A stretch of 64,000 bases of DNA from Paramyrothecium sp. XJ0827 (taxonomy: Eukaryota > Ascomycota > Sordariomycetes > Hypocreales > Stachybotryaceae): positions 2,356,001 to 2,420,000 of the forward strand of contig JAJFPB010000005.1 in assembly GCA_020881915.1 (NCBI GenBank), written 5' to 3'. The notes beneath the pieces are model-generated. The model saw nothing but the letters and a program-made list of their open reading frames with translations, had not been told where the DNA came from and ran no database searches. A program made the translations under genes and the position numbers. This document shows positions 37,305-48,480 of the stretch, piece after piece (position 1 is the stretch's first letter; every line of letters starts with the position of its first letter).

Positions 37305-39997
37305 CGACGGCTGGTGGGCTAGATGCTGTTGGTTCGTCGGTTATGTCCACGGCGCGGCTCGAATGGGCATCTTCCGAAGATGAGGTGAGAGTAGGAGACC
37401 CAGGTGGCAGTCCAGACAAATCTTCAGCCGGGAGCACAAATCCGTACCTGCATATCGGGCGGGCCTAGCATGGCACCGGTTCCTGCATGGGCGCCGCCCC
37501 GGCCGCAGAGCAGACACATGGGAGCGGCCACTGGGCCATGCAAGGTACGCACATTGCCCAATGGAGAGTGCTGTGCAGGACAGGTATCCATCGCTCTAAA
37601 AGGTGGTCCCCTCTCAGGTTCCATGGGTGGGATTGGGACCGCCTCTGCTTCCAGCCAAGAGTGTCCGCCTAGCGTTGCAATTTATCCAGTTGTGAAGTAC
37701 ACAGTATGCACTGAGTATCGCGGCCACGGGGCACATCTCTCTGGTTGCAGTGCATGCATTCGCTCCATTAGTCTGAATCACTTGCGCATGGGGCTGTTTT
37801 ATCCAGCCAGCACACTTATGCTATGCACAACCTCCAGGCGGGTGAACGAACCGATAATCCTGAAACCCATGTTGGCTCTTGCAACAATAGCCTTGCGCCA
37901 CCTTGATGGCAATTTTCTCTGCCAACAGGTGAGCGACAGGGCCGTTCCGTCCAGTTGGCCACCATCGTTTACCGATATCGTGCTATACTAGTTCTGAACT
38001 CGGCCGGCAAGGTTGTTGTGCGCCTGGGAAAGAACCAGATCACAATCCCCCGTAGTGTGTTTGAGCTTGCCATCATCTATCCGCAACCATCAAGACAGAC
38101 AATTGTAATGCTTTGTTTCCACGTTCGTCATCAGGGCGCATGTGAGTGTAGTATGGGCACCTTCATCGGCCTTGTGCCCATCCTTCCTCCAGCTCATCCT
38201 GGACGCTATTCGGAGTAATTCTTGCGGCGAGGAGCTGCAGGACAGTGCTGATCACTTCATTGGCCTTTGGCGGCACGGTGGTAGTCGTGCATCCTTCGAT
38301 AAAGCACAGGTACAGCTGCAGTCCGTGCCACTGTGCAAATCCTAGCCAATTTTGTGAGCGAATTAAGCACATGCATTTCAGCGTATGCACCCAAGGTTTA
38401 GTATGCACGCAAGCTTGTACTGTACTCGAAATGATGATAGACGTTATAACGAAAGCACAGGCCAGCGTCGGCAATTCATTGACCGTGCCGCAGCAGCAAT
38501 CGACGGGCTGCCCTGTGAGGTTATATTCGATCAGCAGTATCATTCGCATAACTCCGGCAATGCCGTGCTGGCCATGTCGGTCCACTGACATACTACGTAA
38601 ATAAGGTACATTTATTGTATCAGATAGCAAGCGCTCTACCTAACGTGCGAGTACCCGCGGCTTTGGATCGGCCCTACGATCTCTCCCTCTTTCGGACGCA
38701 TGCCTGGACTATCTCTTTTGCTCCGACCACTTCTGGTTTCGTTGGTTACATGAAATGCATGTGCTTCCTTTTAGCCGTTGTGATGGACGCGTGGGTTGTT
38801 GCATATCAATGACGAAAAGCGTGTTTTATGCAGCGGCCTGTGTTTCAGGTCCAGAAGCAGAGTGCTGTAACACGTGCGCGGGCCAATGGGACCTCACCCG
38901 TGGGGACTGGCCAGGTTCTGGACAATGCTCGAGGCACAGGCCAACTCGCAAGCTGAAGGGCATGTTCTTTTGTGCAGGAAAAGGTAGCAATAGACCACCT
39001 TGCTACATCAAGGTGCATGTAAGCGAAGGACGGAGAACCCTGGCTCGCATATATCGAACTCTTTGGAAACAACTCGGTGGCGTACGGGGAGATGCCGAAC
39101 GTGTTTAAGTGACAGGAAAGCGAGACTGCAGAAGGGACCATTCCAGGCAAAACTGCTCCCTTCCTTGTCCATTTTCTTACTGACATTAAGGGAATAAGAA
39201 AGGTAAAAGAGAGCAAGAGCATATTACAGTACATATTGTATTTTATGATCATGATGAAATATTATTATACTATTTTCCACCTTTTTCAAGTCTAAGTTGA
39301 AAGTCCGGTGGGTGGGGTGTCTTGCGTGCACGGGGTTTCCGTCGCCCATTTTGGCCTTTTTCAGCGCCTTACAAGTTTGCGTGTGCTTCGTCTCCACGCG
39401 CAATGGTAACGTAACCCTCACCGTCGGTAGGGTGGCATAGAAGGATTTCTGACAGAGTGGGCGGGCTTCTAGAACAAGGCACGTAGAACCAGGGTCCATC
39501 TCTGCAAACACTTCCTTCAAATCCTCCCTAAGAGCTTACGGCAAACTCAAATGCCTTTGTCGCGCATGAATTTTAGCGTCTTCTTGTGCTGCAAGGTGAG
39601 GCGGCCATTTGAATGCGCGATTGGGGCTCACGTGTATTCTTGGAAGGATTGTCATGGCGTTTGTCCCAATAAGGCATCTCGTCCACACCAACTTGGATGA
39701 CATTTCCGTTCTTGGGTGCGTTTCCTAAACAGTAAACCGGGCTGGACAGCCATTCGTTGTCTGTTTACCTGGCCGCAGTCTCAAAATAGCAAATGGCGCA
39801 AACGTCACATCGGCAAAGCAGCCAAGGGCGTCGATAGGAAATCCTCCTGCGAGTGTACCAGCTAACCTCACGTCTCTTACTTGCATCGATCGGGCAGCTG
39901 CTTACCACACCAGGCGGACGGTGCACAGGTTTCTGGAATCTTCAACGTGTCGAACTTGTCCCGGCAGCCCGTGTCATCGTAATCGTGCTCTCTGTAT

Positions 39998-40040
39998 CAC
40001 CGCACCACCGCACCACCGCACCACCGCACCACCGCACCAC
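39998..40040. repeat. (CACCGCAC)5 octanucleotide array
   Basis: Five perfect copies of an 8-nt unit plus a partial copy, C-rich on the plus strand, in non-coding DNA. Confidence 0.95.
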
Positions 40041-43000
40041 AACCCACCAGATCCACCGGCTGAGTAGCTCCTTGTCAGATCTGGGCTGCTGCTGAACCTC
40101 CGCCTAGGCCTCCACAACGATTTACAGCACGCTACATCTTGCCCGATTTGGCAGTTTCGCGGCCAGATTCTGGGGGACTTTGGTTTCCCCAGTGCCAAGA
40201 AGCAGTTGCCTGCTTTTGTGCAACCGCAGATATACGCCCGTCCGGGCGGTCTTTCGACTACCAAACCTGCTTGGCAAGAGGGTTGCGTCTCCCAAGTTTA
40301 GAGATCATTGTTGTGGATATCACAAAGGCATGCCAGCGACTCGAGTAGCGCGATGATGTGCTTCGCCCATGTGAGCGATCAGGGCTATTTGAACGATCCG
40401 AACCTGGAACCTTGCGCTTAATCTGATTTGATGCTGACTCGCCGGTTCGTGCTGCGGGGCCGTCATGACGGGCACGGGCATTCATTGAAGAATGGAGGCG
40501 GGGAAGATGGCCAAAAACCGACAAGACACCGGTTTCCCATGGCCAAGTTACCGGCGACTAGGGTGAGAGATATACTATGTAGTAGAGGGATGGCGTCTTT
40601 AAGCTTCAGCTACCTTATCTTGTCAATTTGGCACCGCACCACATGGCTAGCAAAAAGACCATGTCGAGGGACTCTTTCAGGGTCTCCGCCACATTTTACC
40701 AAAATAAATCGACTGTTGCCGATAAGTAGTGCGAAGATGTGGGATGCACGAAAAGGGACGTTAGCAGGCCAGGTGGCTGCATTCGATGTGTTTCGCTCGT
40801 CTTAGGCCATTGCCGAATGAGGGCGATGGCGATCACACACCCGCAGAGCACTGTTCTTGTTTCTGGTTTGCCTGCTCTCCTGCAACTGCCATGGCGTGTG
40901 TTTCGTATCAGATAGGATTTCATGGCGCGCCGCATTATTTTCTTACTCTCCATAACAAGCGCGACGCAATGCCACCCTCTCACGCCAATCGAAGATGGGG
41001 ACGTGCCTCCCTCGAGGCACGCTAAGTTGCCAAGTTGTGCGGGATGACCGCACCAGAGGCCAATGGGCTGCGGCTCTACCCATTCCTCTGCCAAGATTCG
41101 TGGGCATCGCCCCGATTATTTTCTCACAGTCTGCAGCAGTGCATGAGCTGGGCGGCGGATTCCATCCTTGTTCTTTGCGAGCCTTGCCATTGTCCTTCAT
41201 GCAGACAGAAGAGCATTCCTAGGCTTCCTTCGATATCACTAGCGGGGACATGTGTGATGGACAGGCAGTTTTAATCGGTGCGTCGTTCTGCTGATCACCA
41301 TCTGCCGCCGCGTATCGAGCAGATCGGGACTACGGTGAAGGTGCTGGTGCAAGGATCCCGGACTCGTCCGTCGTCCCATCTTTTGCTGCCTGACTCTCTC
41401 TTCCTGCTTGACCAAGCCGTTGGCGCAACCTGATTTGCTGCCAACACCTCACCTGGCTGAGCACGGAACCTGGCGACTCGCAAACTCCACTGTAGGTGCC
41501 GGCCAATGCGCGGCCCTGCAGAGTCGCCGTCGACATGTGCTTCGGCTGGCTGTGCCTTGCATTGGTCGAGAGGGCGCTTTGGGTGCGTGTGATACCAGCG
41601 ACCGACGCAGACGAATGGCTGTGCACAGCTGTGTAAGGGCGCCGGCTAACTGGACTGGTCACCCGTCTTGTGCAAGCTGGCATCAAATCATTGTCTCGAG
41701 GCGAATGAGAGGGGGGAGGGACGACTTTTCGGCCACGTCCTATCAGCGGCCGGAACTTGTGCATGGGCTGTGACGCAGTTTGCGTGCCACTCGCAGGAGG
41801 GCGCGGCGCGACGTAAGAAAAGCGGCAGCAGCGCGCAAAGCGCTCCAGGTGGAGGGGGAATGGTGGATGACGATGCCCATGGTCGACCGAGCCAAGGCTT
41901 TGTGCAGACGGCGTGGGTGCCTGTGTCAAGTTTCCGAGTGCATATTGCGGAGCCAGTGGATAAAAAGAAGGAATGCATTGGGTGCATTGGCGCTGTGCAT
42001 GCACAAGCACAAACACAAGCGTGCGTTGTGTGATGTGCCATGCCCAGAGCGCGCGCCAAGGTGCGTGCGCACAAAACAGAACGGCGTGTGTGGATGGCTC
42101 CTCCAGACAGTGTAGCGTAATTGTACAAATGTGGACAACGATAAGAGGGATGCTATTAATGTCACCGCACAAAAGCACCGCACATCGAAAGCGAGGCTAC
42201 CTGGATGACGGACCCTCTCCAAAGAGTGGTAGACGGCTGAGAAGCGCAGGGCCTAACTGCGTCTTAGCCCACGGCGCACCTATTCTGAGTTGGCATAGTG
42301 GAAGACACTGCGCCGGGGAATGGACAAGACTAGGTAAGACCAATATAGCAAAGTAGGTACGGTAGGTCGTGTTTTTGCATGCAAGTGTGTGCATCCGCTG
42401 CCAGTCTGCTCTCTGCGTGTGGATAGGATAGGATAAAGCAACCTGGTGGCGCCATGCACGCGTCCTTCCAGAATTAGAACAAGAGGGCCCCGGCCTGGCA
42501 TTGCCATTACGAGTTATGCTGCGCCATCCAGACACATTTCGCTCGACGCACAAACATATCCGCGTCCGCCCACATCCACCACTTGCATCCCCATCCGTCC
42601 AATCAGGCATGGCGTGGGAGCACACAGTACGTACAGTATCCCGTACCTTGCCTCGCAGTCGTCGTCCTGCTCTCCACTCAACCGAGCCTCGGACCACACA
42701 CCACACTGGCCTTGCATACACACTCTGACAATCCCTCCCAAGGACCACCCCGAGCTAACGCCTCGCCACCCTCCATCACCCAAAGTCCTTCCCAGTCCAC
42801 ACCCAGGCCGACCCTCCACCCTCCCAGGCCAGCCCGAGCAGGGGTCAAGCCCCCCCGGGCTGCCGTCTGGCGCGCCGCTGGAGCAACCCTGGGCTTGCCC
42901 TGGCTTTTCGCACCCCCCAGTCAGCTCGGGTGAGACAGGCGTGGAGGCGATGGACGGGTGGGCTCTCCATCGTTCTAAGGTAGTTGTCCTATGGAGACCG

Positions 43001-43100
43001 TCCAACTCATGGGCTCCGGGCGTTGATCTTTGGAGTCTCGTCTACTTATCCCTCCCGTGGTCCCCAGCACTTACTGCCGCTCGTTTCCCCTTCGCCATAT

Positions 43101-43636
43101 GATCGACATCCTTGTCTGGTCCCGGTGTCTTGTGTGATATTCTTCTTCTTTTATTGCCCTCGCGGTTCTTCCTTCTTTTTCGTGACTCGCATTCCTGGAA
43201 CTCTTCGACCTTTCGAGATTCCTTCCATTCATTACACCTCGACTGCTTCGGCGATATCAACTCCGTCCTTGCACCGACAAACTGAGCAAGTAGACGACGA
43301 GCCTTGGCTATTGTACAGCATCACGAAATAACACTGCCGGTTTCTATCTTATAGAAGAGACTGTCGTCCGTTCCTTACACGACGAAGAACCAAAGAGACT
43401 TTAACTATTTCTCCACCATCATTTGATCATCTGCCAGATAGCTATCCGGCAAACTGTACGACTACATTATTATATTGCGCCTAATACCATCAACAAATCT
43501 GCTCCGTTATCAACCAGCAATAGCAACGCGAGATTTTTTCTTCTTGATAATCACCTTGGTTAGTGTTCTCGGCAATCGCAGGCGTGCTCTGCTGTGGACT
43601 AACACAACCACATACAGATTATCTAAATAATTCCCC
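43101..43636 (+). promoter_or_regulatory. Long ATG-free leader of the Seb1-type gene
   Basis: From 43102 to the start codon at 43637 there is no ATG on the plus strand. The region is CT-rich and then AT-rich, as in long fungal 5' leaders. A short reading frame of 12 codons (43099-43137) just upstream could act as a uORF if transcription starts earlier. The transcription start is not known. Confidence 0.6.
43559..43617 (+). other. Probable 5'-UTR intron of the Seb1-type gene
   Basis: Donor GTTAGT after CACCTTG, a consensus branch site GACTAAC near 43598 and acceptor CATACAG give a 59-nt intron ending 19 nt before the start codon. Length and signals match the coding introns of this window. Confidence 0.7.
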
Positions 43637-45453
43637 ATGGATTCCACCATGATGCCTCAAGCAATGGGCCAAGCGCCCTTCTACTACTACAACGCCGAGT
43701 CCAAGAACGTTCACCATCAGATGGCCATGTACCCCATGGTGCCAACCCTGCCCTCGACTCCGATCTACTCGAGACCCAACTCCTCGGCTTGCTCTCAACC
43801 GCCTACCTTGATGAGCAACGGCCCCTCGGTCATGACTCCCATCGGTTCGCCTGCCATGCTGGCCCACAAGCCCAATGTCCTTTTGGAGAACGACTTCTGC
43901 GATGGTAGCTACCTGCCGTCCACGCCGCCTCTGTCCACCTCGGGCAGCACCATTGGCAGCCCAAAGAGCTTCGATATGCTCCAAACCCCAATGAACCCCA
44001 TGTTCTCAGGTCTTGACGGCTATGAGGAATCTAAGGATGTCCTCGAGTCTGCTGAGATCTGCGCCTTGGACTGGTCTAGCTCTGGTTCACCCCCAATGAC
44101 ACCTGGTAAGTCTACGATCTCCTTTTTGCGTGCTAGTCCACAGGTTCAATGTTGTGTTTGCCGGCCAAAAAAAGTTGGCTTGCCGCGTCATGAATTCGGT
44201 GTGACATCGGCCCCTGGCAGCAGCAGCAGCAGCAGCTGTAGCCAGCAGGCGCCGGTGGCCTCCTGCAGCGCACTACGATAATAACGGTAGCGGGGCTAGT
44301 GGCTAACCTACATTTGGCAGTGTACCTCCAATCCCAACCCTGCATGGCTCCCTCGCTTAGTGCTAGCGACCTTGCCTCGATTTCCTGCCCGTCTCTCTCA
44401 CCTTCTCCCGCTCCTTATGCGCGCTCGGTCACCTCTGAGCAGGACATCGACTTCTGTGATCCTCGCAACCTGACTGTCTCTGCTGCTTCCAACCCCACCC
44501 TCTCCCCCGAGTTCACGATCAACGGCCTAGGCGAGGAGCAGGCCAAGGCGGACCAGGTGAGGCCGGATGCTCTGATTGCTTCTCAGACTCTTGTTTTCCA
44601 GCCTACTCTTCCCCACAGCCTTCCCGCCTTTGAGGAGCTGTCTGATCTCGAGTCCGAGGACGACTTCGTCAACAGCCTTGTTAACATTGGCGAACAAACC
44701 GCTTCTGACGTTGGCCGCCCTCGTGCTTGCACCGGCTCCTCCGTTGTCTCTCTGGGTCACGGCAGCTTCATCGGTGACGAGGACCTAAGCTTCGAGGAGA
44801 CCTTCCAGTTCCCGTCTGTGCCTAGCCCTCCCTCAACTGCTCACTGCTGCCCCAGTGATAGCCACAAGGACAAGCGCCAGAAGAAGTCAAACGGCACCGC
44901 CACCCCCATCATGACCTCTGCAGCCACTGAGGCCGAGGCTCCCAACGAGCCCGTCACATCAGCTTCTCCCGTCAGCTCTGAGTCTCATGCCTCATCCGGG
45001 TCTGAGGGACCCGGCACCCCTCTGCCTGCCCCTGCCAACCGTCGTGGTCGCAAGCAGTCTCTTACTGAAGACCCTTCCAAGACCTTTGTCTGTGAACTGT
45101 GCAACAGGCGATTCCGTCGCCAAGAGCATCTCAAGCGTCACTACCGCTCCCTCCACACTCAGGACAAGCCCTTTGAATGCAACGAGTGCGGCAAGAAGTT
45201 CTCCAGGAGTGATAACTTGGCTCAGCACGCAAGGACCCACGCCGGCGGTGCCATTGTCATGAACCTCATCGATGAGAACGAAGTCCCATCGTTTGATGCG
45301 TCGGGTATGATGGTGCCCCCATCATCGGACGACTATAGCACCTACGGCAAGGTCCTCTTCCAGATCGCGTCGGAGATCCCGGGCAGCGCCAGCGAGTTGT
45401 CATCAGAAGAGACGAGTGATCAGGGCAAGAAGAAGCGAAAGCGCTCTGACTAA
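43637..45453 (+). CDS. seb1: C2H2 zinc-finger transcription factor, Seb1/Msn2-Msn4 type
   Basis: Nuclear regulator of general stress responses in fungi. Two exons (43637-44105, 44321-45453) are joined in phase 1 over a 215-nt intron and give 533 aa. The first 400 residues are Ser/Pro/Thr-rich with Met/Tyr-rich and acidic patches and have no fold I recognise. Near the C-terminus are two adjacent C2H2 fingers, at about 414-436 ([17 protein letters not shown]) and 443-463 ([17 protein letters not shown]). The recognition helices RQEHLKR and RSDNLAQ closely match those of yeast Msn2/Msn4, which read AGGGG. A basic tail (GKKKRKRSD) ends the protein. The intron contains (CAG)6 at 44218-44235. The 12.7-kb upstream interval and ATG-free leader suggest complex regulation. 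Low-complexity composition is normal for the family. Confidence 0.92.
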
Positions 45454-48400
45454 GCATGGCATTTGCCCGGCTAGCAAAACTTCGCTTCTACGACGATCGA
45501 AGCTGGCCGTCAGGCGTAGCTTTGTAAACGCACGACACGACATATCACGACATTGATTCTTCTAAGCCGCCAGATACACACCATGGAAATTTCTTCCAGA
45601 ACTGGTGTTGGCGACTGGCAATAGGGTGCCGGACTTGAAAAGCTTGGGAAAAACTGCTTATGGTAGAGAGGCCTTAAACATGGTATAAGCGGTCATGAAT
45701 TGGGTTTCTATTACACTTTTTTCTTCACATTCTTGTATTCAACTTGAAATCACTTTTTTATATTTACACTTGCAAAGCAAGCTCATGACCGAGGAGAGGT
45801 GCAGATCTCTCCGGGGGACATAGTTGTATCGTTGACAGCGACAATGTCTGGCAACGCTTGAGCGAGGGAAGGGCGGTACAAATTTGGACATGGAATTACG
45901 GCGTGCATCGCTTGGGGAATGTTGAAACTTTCTTGCTATTGTTTGTCTTGCAACTCTCGTTACCAATTGCATCCCAAGGTGTTTGTCACGACCCAGGGGC
46001 TTTGGGTTGGAAATGTTGTCTCGGTTGCCTTGATTTCAAGATGGTGGCTTTGTCATTCTTACGCTCGTTGTAATCACCGTGCAGGCGGCAACTGGTTTGT
46101 CCCTTGCATTGGATGACTCGCAGGCTTGAGATAGTAACGGTTGCGGGATCTTTCGGGATCTCCAACCATGGCTCTCAGGTGCACAATTTTACATTCACGA
46201 TTACCATTCTGACAAGCCTCACTTGTGCATTTCTCCCACGGTGACTGTAATCAGCGTGCCGAAGTTGGTCGACCACTGGCATCTACTTGCGATGGGGCAC
46301 AGTGGTCCCATCATGCTGAGTGGGTGGTTGGATTCCGGTAAGACCAGACAATGGGACAGCTTGGGGTTGGGTGAGCTACAAGGACCTCAAAACCTTGGGC
46401 CAGATTGGGTAGAGCCAACGAATGACTAGCAAGCTATTAGGTTATAGTCCAATCATCGACTCAAGAACCTTGTCAAAGGCAGAACTTGGCCTGTGTAATC
46501 TAAGGGTCCTGTGTAGCTGCTGAGACAATATGACTCTTGGTCACCGTGGCTCGACAGATGATGACCCAGCGGTGGCTCCTCCCGGGACCCTCATCCAAGT
46601 CCCCGGCTAGTCTCCAAAGTTCGGAAGGGAGAAGGGATTTGAGAGGAGGAACGAACATGGGGTGTAGCTGAGTGAGGGCGGAAGATGAGGCCAAGTCGGG
46701 TACGACAAAGCACGGTGTGGTATGATGTGGGATGGGGCCTTATGGAGATGGCCAAGGGAAGACGTCTAGACCTGGTCAGCTACCGTGATGAACAAATGGG
46801 TTGCCCGCCTCCGAGGACGGCTAGCAAGGATTTGCGAGGTGCGCTCATCTTCGTCCGGGCCGCACCGAGACTAACAGGGTTGGGGGATGAGAAGAGAGGA
46901 GGCAAAAGTGCGAGTGCGTGCACGGAGGGGAAGAGAATGAAAAAAACACGAACCGACGGATAAGGGGGGTTCCCGGACCAGTGAAGACCCACTATACCCG
47001 GGGGTCGGAGCCGGAATCAATGGGGACCTTGCTTGCTGTGCCAGTAGTCTAATTGGGCCACGGCGCTACGCGAGTCGTAGGAGGTGCCGCACACCCTCCA
47101 AACTGGTTGGTTCTGGGCGCATTACGTGCACCGTAGGCATCTCATCAATCGTAGACGCCATCGAGTAAGCTCCGCTGGCGTGTCGTGTCGTGTTGTTTAC
47201 ATGACCCGTGCCCTGCCTCTCCACTGACGGATCCCTTAGTCAACGGTCGTCGTCTAGACTTACTCACGAAGCCTGCTCTTGCCCGGGGTCTTCGTGGCAG
47301 GGGGAACGGGGGATTTAACGGTAGAGGCAAAGTGGAGGAAGGACGGCAAAGAAAATTCTGAACAACCCGGTAGGAACATGGATTGACACAGGCTCCGGAG
47401 TCTAGTCAGCATCTTATTTCCAAGGGAATTGGGTGGCCAGCCATGGCCCACGCATTGGGGGCTCGCTTATTCTATGAACCCAAGGTTCATACGAATCCTT
47501 GTCTCCATTTCTTCCTCCAGACGAGGAGGAGGGAAAACCAAGTTGGCAATCGAGATGGGGAAATTCGAGCCGGCGTCCTCCGGCTACGTTGGTGAAACAG
47601 GGTCCCCTCTCCGCCGTCAATCTATCAGAGCTCAAAATGGAGCCGAGAGCTTCTCTATCTCAGGCGCACGCTAATCCAATCGACAACGCCAAATTGGCGC
47701 GGTTCGTAGAGCTGCCGGCCATTGATTGCCCAGGTCGCAAGGGAAGAAGCTGGAGCACCCGGCCGGCTTAGCTCCCGGGGCAGCTGAGTCCAGTAGAGCG
47801 AGCTGCCATACCGTATGGAGGAGATAGGCCCGGGTCTTGCTTGGGGCTACGCACACGGCTAACTACGGAGTAGGAGTGGTGGGAGCCCACGCAGCCAAGG
47901 CAGAGCCAAGCGTTTCCGGCCGGCGGCCCTTCTGAGCTTGCGACATGAGGATCTGCTAGCAGCGAGCCGTTGGACTCGGAAACGCGTCGCTCACTTCATG
48001 CACTAACAGGAATAAGGTCATTAGTGGCCCCTCCAGCTAAGCAAAACCACAACACCGCTAACGAGCTACTACAGCCCCAGCACATTTGCCGACATCTTCG
48101 TCTGGTCTCACTGGCCCGGAAAGTCTTTCGCGGAGCTGGGCCAGTTGATCAAAGGGCTGTACTCGGCCGGACCCACCGCCATCACCAGGCGTCTGCTGCT
48201 GTGCGGGAAGCGCAAAGAGCCACCCGGGCCTCGCTCCAGGCGCCACACACACTCAATTTTTCACAAAATCTACCTTAGTCTATCGTGTTGTATTAACACC
48301 AACTGGATGGAGGGTACCTCAAGGTAGGTACGTACACACATGCACACATGCACACAAACACACTCCACATACCTTGATATCTTTCCTTCTGGGAGGAGTC

Positions 48401-48480
48401 CGCGTAGGGAAGGGGCCTCCAACGACTCGTGCAACATCACGGCCATCCAACCTCACACCCCATCCTGGTCTGGTCCAGCC
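45454..48480. other. 3-kb intergenic region upstream of DPH6
   Basis: Includes the 3' flank of the Seb1-type gene (T-rich near 45710-45770) and the DPH6 promoter. Frames here are under 105 codons and overlap. Just before DPH6 lie a GGTAGGTAC motif (48324-48332) and a short CACACATG repeat (48334-48360). No gene recognised. Confidence 0.5.

Larger units (their letters stand above)
30897..43100. other. 12-kb gene-poor interval
   Basis: I recognise no gene here. Open frames exist but overlap one another on both strands and have low-complexity or arbitrary composition; the longest is 282 codons on the minus strand, 41330-42178. I found no tRNA, transposase, reverse transcriptase or terminal inverted repeat. 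The base composition looks like ordinary non-coding DNA, not an AT-rich RIP-mutated repeat block. It carries simple-sequence arrays: (CCCCT) at 36491-36515, (TGGA)6 at 37281-37304 and (CACCGCAC)5 at 39998-40040. The left end must hold the GH16 promoter; the right end is the upstream region of the Seb1-type gene. Confidence 0.55.

Noticed and set aside
41330..42178. 282-codon minus-strand open frame in the gene-poor interval
   Set aside because: Overlapped by several other open frames on both strands, with arbitrary composition rich in His, Cys and Pro, no recognisable domain and no splice-consistent extension. Probably chance in stop-poor GC-rich sequence.
42446..43102. 218-codon plus-strand frame upstream of the Seb1-type gene
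   Set aside because: Pro/Ser/Thr-rich low complexity with overlapping frames on both strands. No domain and no evidence of splicing into the next gene.
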